In this document: piece by piece, positions 25,201-39,400 of the stretch | Layout: each line of letters starts with the position of its first letter | Position numbering within the stretch: the first letter of the stretch is position 1 | Assembly (NCBI GenBank): GCA_033782935.1 | Contig: JAWQEG010004826.1 | Span: 5,001-69,000, forward strand | DNA: 64,000 nt | DNA from: Petrolisthes cinctipes | Taxonomy: Eukaryota; Arthropoda; Malacostraca; Decapoda; Porcellanidae | Direction of reading: 5' to 3' | Position numbers and translations under genes: made by a program | The notes under the pieces: generated by a model | Told to the model about the DNA's origin: nothing | The model's input: the letters and a program-made list of their open reading frames with translations, nothing else | The model's database searches: none

Positions 25201-28200
25201 CACTGACTGGACAGTGTCGATGCCTTCCCGGAGTCATTGGTGCAAACTGTGATCGATGTCCTTACAGGTCAGTCTCAAGCAACGATGGAAAATGTAACCT
25301 CATCAGCCATTCTTATTATTGTACAGCCGGCAACAGAAATTCGTATCCATCTCATGTACTTCATAATGCTAATATGACCTGATAAAGTTACATTCTGAAC
25401 CAGTTTCTGTTCTAACGGTGTATGTAATTTATCATATGAGAAGTATATCTGTCATCTCAGTATTCAAATTGTGTTACAACATCACTATAGCTTATACATA
25501 CAAAGGTGGAATTTTATCACCACTTTTCATTTTACTGTACATCATTTGTTTTCATATTCTTGGTTATGAGGTTAGATATATTTAATGACCTTCCACCAAC
25601 TGTGTCTATCTATCAAGTGTTTCCTCCTCTTCAACTCCCACCTAGAACAGCCCTTGTCCTCCTTCACACTTGTCCTCCAGGTCTTCCTTGATCCACCTCT
25701 GACACTCCACTTGTCTCACTTTCGTCTCTTTACAAGGACGAAAAATATTTGTCCCCTGAAACCTAATTTGACTCCACACGCCTTTACATGACCTGCTCTG
25801 TCCCTCCTCCACTCAATCTAACCCAACCTGACCTTGTTACCTTTACATGACCTACTCCGTCCCTTTACTCAGTCTAACCCAACCTGACATGACTTCACAC
25901 TTCCTTTTCACCTTTACATGACCTACTCCATCCCTCCTAAACTCGGTCTAACCCAACCTGACCTAACTCCACACTTCCTTGTCACCTTTGCATGACCTAC
26001 TCCATCCCTCCTCCACTCACTAACCCAACCCAACCTGACCTGACCCAAGACAAAAAATCTCTTTCTCCAGGTGGGTGTTGCTTGATGGTCGTGGCTGCCG
26101 TGAGTGTGACGACTGTGTTCACGCTTTACTCGACACAACAGATGAACTCTCCATGCTCATCCTACCAACCATTGAAGAGTTTGAGGTAATGAAAACATCT
26201 CACTTGTAACCTTTTGATGAGTGAAAAGTTTGAGGTACCGGTAATGAAAACATCTCACTTGTAACCTTTTGACGAGTGAAAAGTTTGAGGTACCGGTAAT
26301 GAAAACATCTCGCTTGTAACCTTTTGATGAGTGGAAAGTTTGAGGTACGGTAATGAAAACATCTCACTTGTAACCTTTTGATGAGTGGAAAGTTGAGAAG
26401 ATTGTTTCATGTGATCATGTTTCCAGAATAGTGTTGCATATTTCTAATAACGTTTATTTATAATCTGCTAATTGTATAGTTTGCCTACTGTACTAAGGTA
26501 AATTATGTTTATACAGTGTGCCTACAATATAATATGGTACAATCATATATTTAACATGCCTCATATAACACAGGCCCAGTCATAATAAGAGAAGTGTGGG
26601 AAAGTATTTGGTTGGTCTTCAATGAGGAACTTGGTGTAAAAATGGAATAATGTATACAAGTTTGTTTCTCTGGTGGTGTTATTAAAGGGGAGATTATTAT
26701 GTTTGTAAAGTGGAAGGCTACTGATTCCTCCTAACTATACCAGGAAACAGATATCTCATAAAAGTAACATTAGGGTGATCTGTTTCCTGGCATAGTTTGG
26801 AGGAATCACAGACCTTCCAATTCACCAACAAGAGAATCTCCCCTTATTGGTCTTTTGTAATGAGTTTGTAATGGTTTGTGTGTGTTTGTGTATATCAGTC
26901 AGCAGCATTTGGGTTCTTCCTTCACCAACGTCTGGGTGTGATCAACTCGACCGTGGCTGACCTCCGCCCTCGAATCAGGAACATGGACTTCTCCCAGACT
27001 GAGGACCTTCCCTTGGACAATGAACTGGAGAAACTGGCTACTGATGCTCAGGTTCTGTTGACGGAGGTAAGTTCTGTTGACTGAGGAGGTGGTGAATGAA
27101 GATAGGTACCAACTGTATGCCTAAACCTGACCAAAATACAGTATAGATTTGTGTATCGATCTACTGTATATCTCTGACTCCTCACTATCTTTCTGTATCT
27201 GTCATTACTGGAACTTACTGTATCTACTTTTCTGTATCTATCATTAGTAACAATCTGTAACTTACTGTACCTACCTTTCTGTATCTATCATTAGTAAACG
27301 CCCTGAAAAATATTGTATCGACCAACATCAAACTTTTGTTGTACTGTATAGTTGTTGACCCAGAGTGGAAGAATCAAAAGCCTCTAATTCCCTGATGGAT
27401 GATGATGATGTTGGCAGTGATTTGTGAGATTAGTTCTTCCTCCAAACTGTACCACAAAGCAGCACCTATAAATATACTGAAGAAGTTAGTTAGGTTTCTG
27501 ACATAGTGTGGATGAACCAGTAACCTCCTCCAGTTCCTAAAAGAGGGAGTAACCTGATGGGGACAAATTAATTGGAGCACATGTAGCCCTCCAAACTCTG
27601 ACATAAAACACATCTCTGTAGTCTCATAGGGAGGGATTGTGTTTCCTGGCATAGTTTGGAGGAATCAGAACCTCCTAATTTTCTGACAACACGTTACTAC
27701 TCCCTTTAATAAGTTTACAACCCCAATAACAATTCATCAACCCCAGACTGGGATAGTGGGCGACCACGCTGATGAGGCGGCCAACGAAGGCCTCAAGGTA
27801 CACGTGGAGGCCCTCAGGGTACAGGAGGATGTGGATGCGGCCTTCCAGCGGGCACGCCAGATCACCGATGAGATCAACAAGCTTGTCATAGGCCTGGAGA
27901 CTGGCTCAGGTAAAGATAATTATACTCTTTATGGACGGAAGGGACTGTGTTTATTATTGGCCTGAATACTGGTACTGTACTGGGGAGAGAATATTATGTT
28001 GATTAGTGAACTCCCATTGACACAGAAGCTGGCAATTTTTAGAAGAGGAAAACTGTGCTTAAAAATTATAAGTCTGGTCAGTGGCAATGTTGGATAAGGG
28101 AGGAATGTGATTAATAAATGCCCATCTCACAGCCTTAATATTTGTAGCCTTCTTTTATTATCATCTACAACACTATTCCAAGTTGTTGTACAGTTGGCCT

Positions 28201-28589
28201 CGTGAATTCGTATACACCTCTGTGACATCAAGGGCTTGTAACAACTAGAAATATGTAGTTAAATAAATTCCTAACACCAAACTTATCTAGTAGTGTCATT
28301 AGATTAATACTTGAATCAGTCAGCAGAACAATTATTATGAGTAGAATAAAGACCCCATATAACCAATGCTCTGTGTATAAATTCCTGAGGCCGACTGTAT
28401 ATCCTTGCCAGGTGCACAGTTAGAACAGGCCATCAATGAGGCTGAGGACGTGGTGGAGGAGATGGAACGCAGGAACTTCAACCCTGACGAGGACATGGCC
28501 GAGGTGGAACTTGAAGTCTCCAAGGAAATGCTGGAGAATCTCAACATGTTATACTTTCCCATTAATGTGAGACTGTCTATTTGATTACT

Positions 28590-28620
<31 letters not shown>

Positions 28621-31600
28621 TTGTAATGGTATTATTTTTGTTATTACAGTATTATTATTGTTACCCGTATTATTATTATAGTATTGTTATTATTATTGTT
28701 ATAATTATTAATATCATTTTTACTGTTATTGTTATTATTATTATATATTATTATTACAATATTATTATTATATTTTGCTTCATTCAACACCACACAGACC
28801 CAACAGAATGCCACGATGGAATACGAGAATCAGCTCAAGAAGTTTGCTGACAAGATTGATGAAATGAAAGAGTTCATAGAGAACGGTCAAGAGCAGACCA
28901 GGGAGGCCCAGGAGATGATACGCAACAGTGAACTCTATGGGTAATATCTCTATCTTCATATTCTTCATTCTCCTCTTCATCTTCTTTCTCATCTTTGTTA
29001 TTGTTGGTATTACTTTGCATTTATCCCTCTCTTCCTATTCTTCTGATTCCCTGTGTCTGTTTAGTCTTCTTTCCGTTCATATACAACTGGAATCATATAC
29101 ATTATCACAGATTTAACAACTTATTTCCACTTGTAAAATGTTCATATACTTTATGTACAGTCGGCAAAAAAAGTTTCGTTACCATCCCTAAAACAGTGTG
29201 ATGTAATGCTGGTACGCCTGACTGGTGAGTGTCGTACCTCCGCCACCCTCCGGCCTTCATAAGTTCGTGCCCCTGGCCAATGCCCCTCAGTGTGTCATGT
29301 GCAGCCAAGTAGGAATGACGTTCTTTCAGCCAGTGCTATTTTTTCTGGGTATTTCACGGTTATTCTTGTTCTAAAATACTCAAACGCATTTCCTTATGTT
29401 TAATAATGAATAGTTAAATAGTAAGAGTTCTTCAACACTCAAAATTTAATTTAAAATCAGCTAAACTGCCGGGGCATTGACGATTCCCGTCCAGCATGTC
29501 CTGGATGACACGAGTCACAGCTGCATGTCGGCGGAGTACTAACCCTACCGGGCTTACCCATGTTAAAATTAACGTAGGGGGTGGTAACGAAACTTTTTTT
29601 GCCGACTGTACACTCGCTGAACATAAAATCTAGCCCACCTGAGTTGAAGCCCGAGATCTGAAGCAGGCAGTTTCTGGACGACAGCCCACCCAAAGCCTCC
29701 ATTGGTTCAAGATGTGTGTGTGTATGTGTGGCCTTATGATGGTTTGAGATGTGTGTGTGTATGTGTGGCCTTGTGATGGTTTGAGATGTGTGTGTGTATG
29801 TGTGGCCTTGTGATGGTTTGAGATGTGTGTGTGTATGTGTGGCCTTGTGATGGTTCAAGATGTGTGTGTGTGTGTGGCCTTGTGATGGTTTGAGATGTGT
29901 GTGTGTATGTGTGGCCTTGTGATGGTTCAAGATGTGTGTGTATGTGTGGCCTTGTGATGGTTTGAGATGTGTGTGTGTATGTGTGGCCTTGTGATGGTTT
30001 GAGATGTGTGTGTGTATGTGTGGCCTTATGATGGTTTGAGATGTGTGTGTGTATGTGTGGTCTTATGATGGTTTGAGATGTGTGTGTGTGTGTGTATGTG
30101 TGGCCTTATGATGGTTTGAGATGTGTGTGTGTGTGTGTATGGCCTTGTGATGGTTTGAGATGTGTGTGTGTGTGTGTGTATGTGTGGCCTTGTGATGGTT
30201 TGAGATGTGTGTGTGTGTGTGTGTATGGCCTTGTGATGGTTTGGGTGGGCTGTCGTCCAGAAACCACCTGCTTGAGATCTCGGGCTTCGACTCAGGTGGG
30301 CTAGATTTTTTGGTCAGTGGGTGTACTTATCATAAGGAATTCAAAGTTGCCTTAGAAGTAAATTGATATTGCCGTATGAAAGACATAAAAGCCAGCCAGT
30401 AGCTTGAAGAATATTTATGTACTGATAATTATTGTACAGTCGGCAAAATATTATTGGAACCATCCTTACATTGAAATTAAATGTAAGTATCCATAGAGGA
30501 GTTCCAATACTTTTTTTGCCAACTGTACATGCAACTTGTAGGCCCAGGTAAATTATCCAAATACCAATACTTAAGGGGATATTCTTTGGTTGGTGAATTG
30601 AAAGGTCTTTGATTCCTCCAAACTATGACACAAAACACATCCCCGGTTTGTACCATTGAGGGAGTCCATTTTCTGGCATGGTTAAGAGGAATCAGTGAGA
30701 CCTACCAACTTACCCATTAAAGAACACTGCTTCATTATATTGACATTACATAATATATATTCTAATACTGTTATCTTCCTCTGTTTGGCAGGTACGAGCC
30801 ACTGAAGAAGAAGTTGGAACGGATCAATGTGTTGTCAGATGAGGTGGAGGATGACCTACAGGAGGCTCAATATATGAAACAACAAGCCCGAGAGAGCTAC
30901 AGAAATTCCTCGGCCAACTTTGATATGCTGTGTGAGTAGTGTTCTGACTTTATACTTAGTAGCATTAAGGGGAGATTCTATTTGTTGGTGAATTGGAAGG
31001 TCTCTGATTCCTCCAAACTATGCCATGAAGCAGATCGATCCCTATTAGTACCATTGAAGGAGTCTGTTTTCTGATATAGTTAGGAGGAATCAGTAGCCTT
31101 CCTATTTACCAACATGAGAATCTCCCCTTAAGTTTAATTAATATCTCCGGGTGATTTAATTCAGTTGAGGAAAAATCCCAACATTCAAAAGTTTGTTGTG
31201 AGCTGAAAATGTTGTTGACTTGAAGGGTGAGTGGATGTGAGTGTGACCCATTGTACTGTCTCATCCTTCTGTATTCTGCTTTCATTATTCCAGACCGAGT
31301 GTTAGAAAATAAAAGTGAAATGAGTTATTGATCATAATAATGAATTAATCTTTTTCCGAGCAGTGACATCTTTTGACGTACATTATGACTAACTCTAGGT
31401 ATTTTTTTTATTTATTAAAGAGAAGCTGCCTTGAATCTACAGGTTAACCAATAAAATGTTTCCTTTCAGTGGTGGAAATGGTACGTCTGCAGGATGAAAG
31501 AGCAGCACTGAATGAGACGGTGGAAACTACAAAGGAAAAACTGCAGCAAGTCTTGGAGCCGGCACAACAAGCACAGGACCATGCTTACCAACTTGGCCAA

Positions 31601-33291
31601 AGGGTTTGTATTTCATTATTTTATTTATTATTTTATTTATTATTTTATGAGAAAGTTTTTTTTGCGTCAGTATTTGCGACCTGTCCAGCCAAATACAGAA
31701 TTGTATATCCATGTATGTTGTTTGGTATTATTTATATCAACTTGTATTTTGGTCATACTTTCTGCTGTACATTAGCACTTTATTATTAGAGTTTGATATT
31801 TCATACAACTTTTATCTTTTCTTCTGTTTCTCTCAGTTCCTCTCAGATCACCTCTGTTTGCCAGGAATTTTAACTGACACACCCTTTAAGGGGAGATTCT
31901 CTTGTTGGCAAATTGGAAGGCTACTGATTCCTCCTAACTATGCCATAAAACAGACTCCCTCAACGATACTAACCGTGGATTTGTTTCTTGGCACAGTTTG
32001 GAGGAATCTGAGACCTTCCAATTCACCAACACAAAAAGTTCCCCTTTAATTAAAATGAATGTGTAATAATCCAAATCAATCAAGCAAGGAAGAATCAAAT
32101 CAACCAAGTCAGTCAGACCCAGAAATTGATCCATTTAAATTCTAGTCGTACCCACGGGGAATCGAACCCCGGACCAGAGAAATCTCAGGCAGTGCTTCTA
32201 CCGGGTAAGCCATAAGAGTACTCCGCTGACGTAGCTTTCAAATTCTGCCTTTAACTCTCAGGTCCGGCTATTACAAATGTGTGCCACCTCATGATTGTAT
32301 TGGTAACTGTTTCCCCATCACCAGGCAATACAACTGGACAGCCTACTAGCAGACACAAGGGAGGTGGCTGGGAATGCACTCAAAGCTGCCAACGCCTACT
32401 TGGATATCGTCAATGCCATCGATGATGCGTATAATGCTTCACTCTCGGCTAGTATGTCGGCAGGACAGGTACGATTTGTCAACACTTCTATCTAGTTTTA
32501 TATCAATCTTTGTGTGTCTATGTATATTGATCTTTTTTTTTCCTATCTATGTATGTGATTTGTATATTTGTGTTTATCCATCTGTATGTGTGTCTGTATA
32601 TTTATCTGTCTATCCATCTGTGTGTATGTATTCTGTATATTTATCTGTTTATCCATATGTGTGTATGTATTCTGTATATTTATGTGTTTATCCATCTGTG
32701 TGTATATGTATTCTGTATATTTATCTAATTATCCATCTGTATGTGTGTGTATATTTATCTATTTATCCATCTGTATGTGTGTGTATATTTATCTATTTAT
32801 CCATCTGTATGTGTGTATATTTATCTATTTATCCATCTGTATGTGTGTATATTTATCTATTTATCCATCTGTATGTGTGTATATTTATCTATTTATCCAT
32901 CTGTATGTGTGTGTATATTTATGAGTCTGTCCATATATCCGTCACTTCTACAGGCAGTTGGTATGTCTGAGGGTGTGAGTGAAAAGGCAGGCCAGTCCCA
33001 GGAAGTGTCAGAGGAAAAGCACCAAGCAGCGGAGGTCAAAGTACAGCAAGTAGAGGATGACCTACAACCACAACTTGACCTGGCCAAGGATAACGTCAAC
33101 ACACTGAGGGACATGAACCGTTACATCAGCGATACACTCACCGTCATTGACAGGTGTGTGTGTGTATGTGTGTGTGTGTGTAGTAAGAATAGTGATTGTA
33201 TAAATGCAGAGGGGAGTGTACCTGTGTGTGTGTGTTTGTCTGTGTGTGTGTGTAGTAAGAATAGTGGTTGTATAAATGTGGAGGGGAGTGT

Positions 33292-33329
<38 letters not shown>

Positions 33330-33372
33330 TAAGAATAGTGATTGTATAAATGTGGAGGGGAGTGTACCTGTG

Positions 33373-33415
<43 letters not shown>

Positions 33416-36400
33416 ATAGTAAGAATAGTGATTGTATAAATTTGGAGGGGAGTGTGTGTGTAGTAAGAATAGTGAGTGTATGAATGTGGAGGAGAGTGTA
33501 CTGTACCTCTGTGTGTGTGTGTAGTGAGAATAGTGAGTGTATGAATGTGGAGGAGAGTGTACCTGTGTATGTATGCAACTGTGGGTAATTGTTACTGAAT
33601 GGGATGGGGGTTTATAGTGATGTCTGTCAGTTGAAGACTATCGATTCACCCAAACTAACGGTACACAAAATTTAACAACTTAACCACAGAGAGAAAAAAA
33701 AAAAACATTGTCCCTCAAAGCATTCACTCCCACTCAAAACAACGACTTTTCATCCTTTTTTTTTACAGTGGACTGAACGACCTGGAGCAGCAGAGGTTTT
33801 CCGAGGAGGCGCAGCGACTGACCAACGACGCCGTGAGTTCTCAGAGGGAGGCTGATGAGGCCATTGGTAAGGTCAATACAGTGCAGGAGCAATTGCCTGT
33901 AAGTGCCAACGAAGCCAGAGAAGTGTTGAAGAATGTAGCTGACGGAAACAGAGATATTAACCGAGCCAGGGAACAGGGTGAGTACAGACCAGGGAGTGGG
34001 TTGGAGGAGTAGATATGAGTGGGTTGGAGGAGTATATATGTGTGGGTTGGAGGAGTAGACAAGACCAGGGAGTGGGTTGGAGGAGTAGACAAGACCAGGG
34101 AGTGGGTTGGGGGAGTAGACAAGACCAGGGAGTAGATTGGAGGAGTAGATATGAGTGGGTTGGAGGAGTAGACAAGACCAGGGAGTGGGTTGGGGGAGTA
34201 GACAAGACCAGGGAGTGGGTTGGAGGAGTATATATGAGTGGGTTGTGGGAGTAGACAAGACCAGGGAGTGGGTTGGGGGAGTATACAGGACCAGGGAGTG
34301 GGTTGCGGGAGTAGACAGGGGTTAATTGGGGAATGGGTGGGTTGGAGGAGTGGGCAAAAGTTGGTTGGTAAGTGGGCTGAGGGAGTGGATGAGAGTTAGT
34401 TGGTGAGTGAGTGAGTGAGTGAGTGAGTGAGTGGGCATCACAGTTGTTGATGTAAAGTTTCATTCCCAGGTGAGGTACAGTAACTTTCTCATAGTTTTTA
34501 ATACGGCATTATGGTATGTGATTGTTGAGTCAAAATAGATACTGTATTATATTATTAATTTATATATTTAGTTAGTAATATACAGTATAAATAATTATTT
34601 ATTTATAATATTGAAAGTAAAGGAAGATAATTGCATATAGTACCACATTTGTGTACTGTATTATAATATTATTTATTATATTTTACAGTGTTGAAAGTGG
34701 AACAGGACATTCCCAGAATCCTGCAGGATGCGTCTGAGCTCCACCAACAGAAGGAGCAACTACAGGAGCGTGGCCTTGACCTGAGGGAGAGACTGGACCA
34801 ACTGAGACGTACCATCCAGAACACACGGCAACTGGCTAACAAGATCAAGGTTGGCGTGGCATTCCAACCAAGTACCTCACTGGAACTCAAGAACCCAGAA
34901 GACCTCACCAAGGCATCCACATCCACCAAGGTTAGTTTAAGGGAAATGGATAAACTGGATGTAAGTATGTGTGTGTGTATGTATGTGTGTATCCAGATGA
35001 GGTGGTACAGTAAGCCAAAAGGATAGAGAGGAACTGAATTTATCTGTGTTTGTGCTTAGTGTTATATTGTAGTAATTACTGTACTTCAATTGGACTTGGT
35101 AATCCAGAAGGCAGGTGGATTTATCTGTGTTTGTGTTATATGTTTTATTAATTAACTAATCCAAGTAAACAATGAAAGTCGCTAGTCCAATGGGAGTTTT
35201 GTATGCGGTACTTCATAACAAATGAAGAAGTCCGAGAAGTGTTATTGACCTTCAGATGATGGGAGATTACTGATGTCGTTGTGAATGGTGTTGACATATT
35301 ACAAGTGTGTTGTCTGAAGCTTGAGTTGTTGTATAAGGTTTATTGAAATAGTTTTTTAACCTTTGATTATTAGGAGGGCTTCATGGTTCCCCCCCAAAAA
35401 TATCAGTAGGTCATCAGAGAAACTGGGTAAGTTGTTAAAGAGGTTAAGAATTTATTAATGTATGTGTGACTTTTTCTCTTTTTCTGTATTTAGTGGTTGA
35501 ATTGGGTTAAATATATCCTACGTGCAAATAAATTAGTTGACTGTTGTTTGTGGTGTTGCAGGTGTCACTGTTCACCCGGACCCAGGAGCCTAATGGTTTG
35601 TTGATGTTCCTGGGTACACCAACGGGAGGAAGTCAACAGATGCGTCACACCACCAGCGATGACTTCATGGCCCTGGAGCTGGACGGGGGATATGTACGAC
35701 TCACCATGAACCTTGGAGCAGGACCTCATTCAGTAGAGTACAACAGACTCTTTGTGGCCGATGGAGAATGGACCAAGATCACAGTCGAGAGGTGACAACA
35801 CTCTGCTCTGACTTTATGGAGTGATGAATATTATGGATTTATGGACTGATGGATATTAATTGATAGATTTATTAATTTATGAATTGTAACTGTGAGTGAT
35901 GATGCATTCACTACTAAATTCTGGACACATACAGGACGGGGAAGGTGGTGCTGCTGCTGGTGGAACGAGAGGGTATGGAAACAGAACCCATTGAGAAGGT
36001 CCTGCCTGGCCGTTACTCTGTCTTCAACCTCCATCCCACCGTCACCAAGATCTTCGCCGGGGGTATACCTCCTGGGGTGGAAGTGGACAATGCCGTGCGC
36101 AGTACTTCCTTCATCGGTGACATGGAGGATCTGCGCATCAATGACCGGCCCATCGGACTCTGGAATTTCATGCAGGACGGAACTAACAACAATAGACAAC
36201 AGGGGGCCATGGCAAGGTGAGTCATTGATCTATGTTGTAACTAGATAAGATGTTAATGATATCTAACTAGACTACATGTATTTTTGGTAAAGTTATACTG
36301 ACTCGTTCATATGAGTTCTTGGCTTATATGATTAATGTACAGTAATGCAATCCAAGGCTTTACACAACTTACACAATTAGTTATCTCTGTGCAACTTATA

Positions 36401-39400
36401 AACCCTAGAATATATCCAAAACCTGTATCTAAGATCATTTCACTTGGAAGGGAATTGAGTGTATCTTTGCCAGGATTTAAAAGACTGAACTATACTGTAC
36501 TATACCTAACCTAACCTTTACATGTGGTTAAGGGGAGATTCTCTTGTTGGTGAATTGGAAGGTTTCTGATATCCCCCCAAACTATGCCACTAAAAAGATC
36601 CCTGATGAATACCATTGAGGGTGTCTGTTTTCTGACATAGTTTGGGGGAAATCAGAGACCTTCCCATCTGCCAACGAAAGAATCTCCCCTTAATTGATAA
36701 TGGTAACCTAACCTAACCTAACCTAACCTAACCTAACCTAACCTAACCTGACAGGGACAAGCTGGTTGACCTAGCACCAGTAACAGGTCTGAGGTTCAGC
36801 GGTGATGGTTACGCTGCCATGAACACAAGTGGTGGTTATCGACTCACTAACCAGTTCTACCTCCAGATGGACTTCAAGACCTACGCTGAGGACGGCATCT
36901 TGTTTATGGTTACCGGTGCACAGGTCAGGCAGCGAGGGTTGTTTTGTTATGCCACTGTTGACTTTGTGGTTAAGGGGGTGCCGGAATAAGGGGACAGACT
37001 TGGGGGGGGGGGGGTTTAGGGGTGTGTGGGAATAAGGGGACAGACTTGGGGGGGGGGGGTTTAGGGGGGTGCGGGAATAAGGGAGAGGCTTGGGGGGGTT
37101 TTAGAGGGGTGCGGGAGTAGGGGACAGGCTTGGGGGGGTTTTAGGGGGGTGCGGGAGTAGGGGGACAGGCTTGGGGAGGGTTAGGGGGGTGTGGGAATAA
37201 GGGGACAGACTTGGGGGGGGGGGGGTTAGGGGTGTGTGGGAGTAGGGGACAGGCTTGAGGGGGGGGTTTGGGGGGTGCGGGAATAGGGGGACAGGCTTGA
37301 GAGGGGGTTAGGGGGGTGTGGGAATAGGGGGACAGGCTTGGGGGGGTTTTAGGGGGGTGCAGGAGTAGGGGGACAGGTTTGGGGGGGTTTTAGGGGGGTG
37401 CGGGAGTAGGGGGACAGGCTTGGGGGGGGGGGGTTAGAGGGGTGTGGGAATAGGGGACAGGCTTTCTACCCACCCCAAGCCTGTCCCCCTATTCCTGCAC
37501 CCCCCCAAACCCCCCCCCCCTCAAGCCTGTCCCCCTATTCCCACACCCCCCAAACCTGTCCCCCTATTCCCACACCCCCCCAAACCCCCCCCTCAAGCCT
37601 GTCCCCCTATTCCCACACACCCCAAACCCCCCCTCAAGCCTGTCCCCCTATTCCCACACCCAACTAAAACCCCCCCAAGCCTGTCCCCCTATTCCCACAC
37701 CCCCCAAACCCCCCCTCAAGCCTGTCCCCCTATTCCCACACCCCCCCAAACCCCCCCTCAAGCCTGTCCCCTAACCTCTCACCCCTTTAAATGAAGTGAT
37801 GGATGCAAATATTTACTAAGGGGATATTCTATTGTTGTTGACTTTGAAGGCTAATGATTCCTCCTAACTAGCCTTACACTGGAATACAGATGCCCTCATT
37901 GGTACTAAGAGGGAATCTATTTCATGGCATAGATTAATTGAAGGAATCAGACTTTCCAATTCACAAACAAAAGAATCTTTCCTTAATGTTATAATTATGA
38001 AGATTCTCTTTGATGGGTTTTCATATGTGTTATTTTAAATTGTTAACTTATCAAATGAATACTGGAAGAACTCTTTAACTTCATATATATGACATGCTTC
38101 TCCAGTGTGAAAATTGATCAAGTGTCATAATCAGCAACTACTGTATTGTATATGGATTGAATATTGATTAATAAGTTTGTTGGTATAGTCAGCATCTTAC
38201 TAAACACATATAACTCCCAACTGAACCACATTTCTACAATTGTCATGTTTTTTCATCTGTTACCTTTTTTGCTTACTGTCTCACCTCTTAATCATCTTCT
38301 TTCTCGGGCGCATTATGACCTCGCTGTTGCAGTGCCTAATTTCAATGAATTAATGGACCAACAGAACCAGTACATGACATTGGCCGTGGAGAACGGTGGC
38401 ATTGTATTCCGATATGACTTGGGGTCTGGTGTTGCTGTGATGTATTCCAGACAGACTTATAATGATGGGGACTGGCATTCTGTGGAGGTTACCAGACATG
38501 AAAACCAAGGACTCCTCAAGGTTAGTTATTTTACTCATTATTGGAAGGTGTTAATACCGCCATGAAATATATACTGTACATCAATGTGTTTTAAATTTGT
38601 ACATGTATGTAGGTGTAAATATTAGGTATCCTGGATCTGGTATAGTACAGGCATGCAATCCATAATTTTAGCCTCTGATTTACATGGGAATATAATGACC
38701 AAGGAATTATATACAATTTCACCTCACACTCCGGTGTAAATTTGATCTAATCTGTTTTTGTGGTGCCCAGATTGGTTCGGAGGCAGTGCCAGGAGAATCT
38801 AGTGCTGACAACAAGGTGCTCTACTTGGTATCAGACACAATGTACTTTGGAGGCTATCCTGGTGAGCACGAGTTCCCAGACATGACCAACGAGGACTTCC
38901 ACGGCTGTATTGACAATGTTGTCGTCTCATCCATCTCTGTGGACCTCTCACTGAGCAAAGAGACCCAAGGCACTGTCCCTGGATGTCCTATAGAGGTATG
39001 GTTGGCCCCGGTGAAACTGATATTATTTACTTTAGTTAATGTTATGACCAAAGCTGTGTGTCATCATGGACTCAGAAGCCCATTAAGTGATGTTATGAGG
39101 AGGGAGCAATGGAAACAAATATTGGCAATAATGTTAAATTTCAACAACATTAGCATACAACATTTACAACTGAAAGAAATCCTGAATAACAATGGCATTT
39201 CTCTGTCCAAGGTTGCCAGCCTGGTATCGTTTGAGCCTCCCATCCCAGGGTACGTGAGACTCAGCAGCCCCCAGGGTAGTGGTCTGCAGCTGGTGTTCAA
39301 GTTCAAGACAGACCAGACTGATGGGTTGATCTTCTATGCATCAACACAGAGTCTCACCAGTTACCTTTCCCTATCTCTGGCTGACAGCGCTCTCATCCTC

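Noticed and set aside
29156..29611. Functional mariner transposase
   Set aside because: Only 455 bp between terminal repeats and no suitable reading frame; nonautonomous.
32140..32225. tRNA gene on the minus strand
   Set aside because: Good B box and T arm but no pairing acceptor stem; better explained as a SINE fragment.
32374..32970. 198-codon Tyr/Cys/Val-rich frame after exon 36
   Set aside because: Read-through into the ATCTGTATGTGTG minisatellite; the exon ends at the GTACGA donor.
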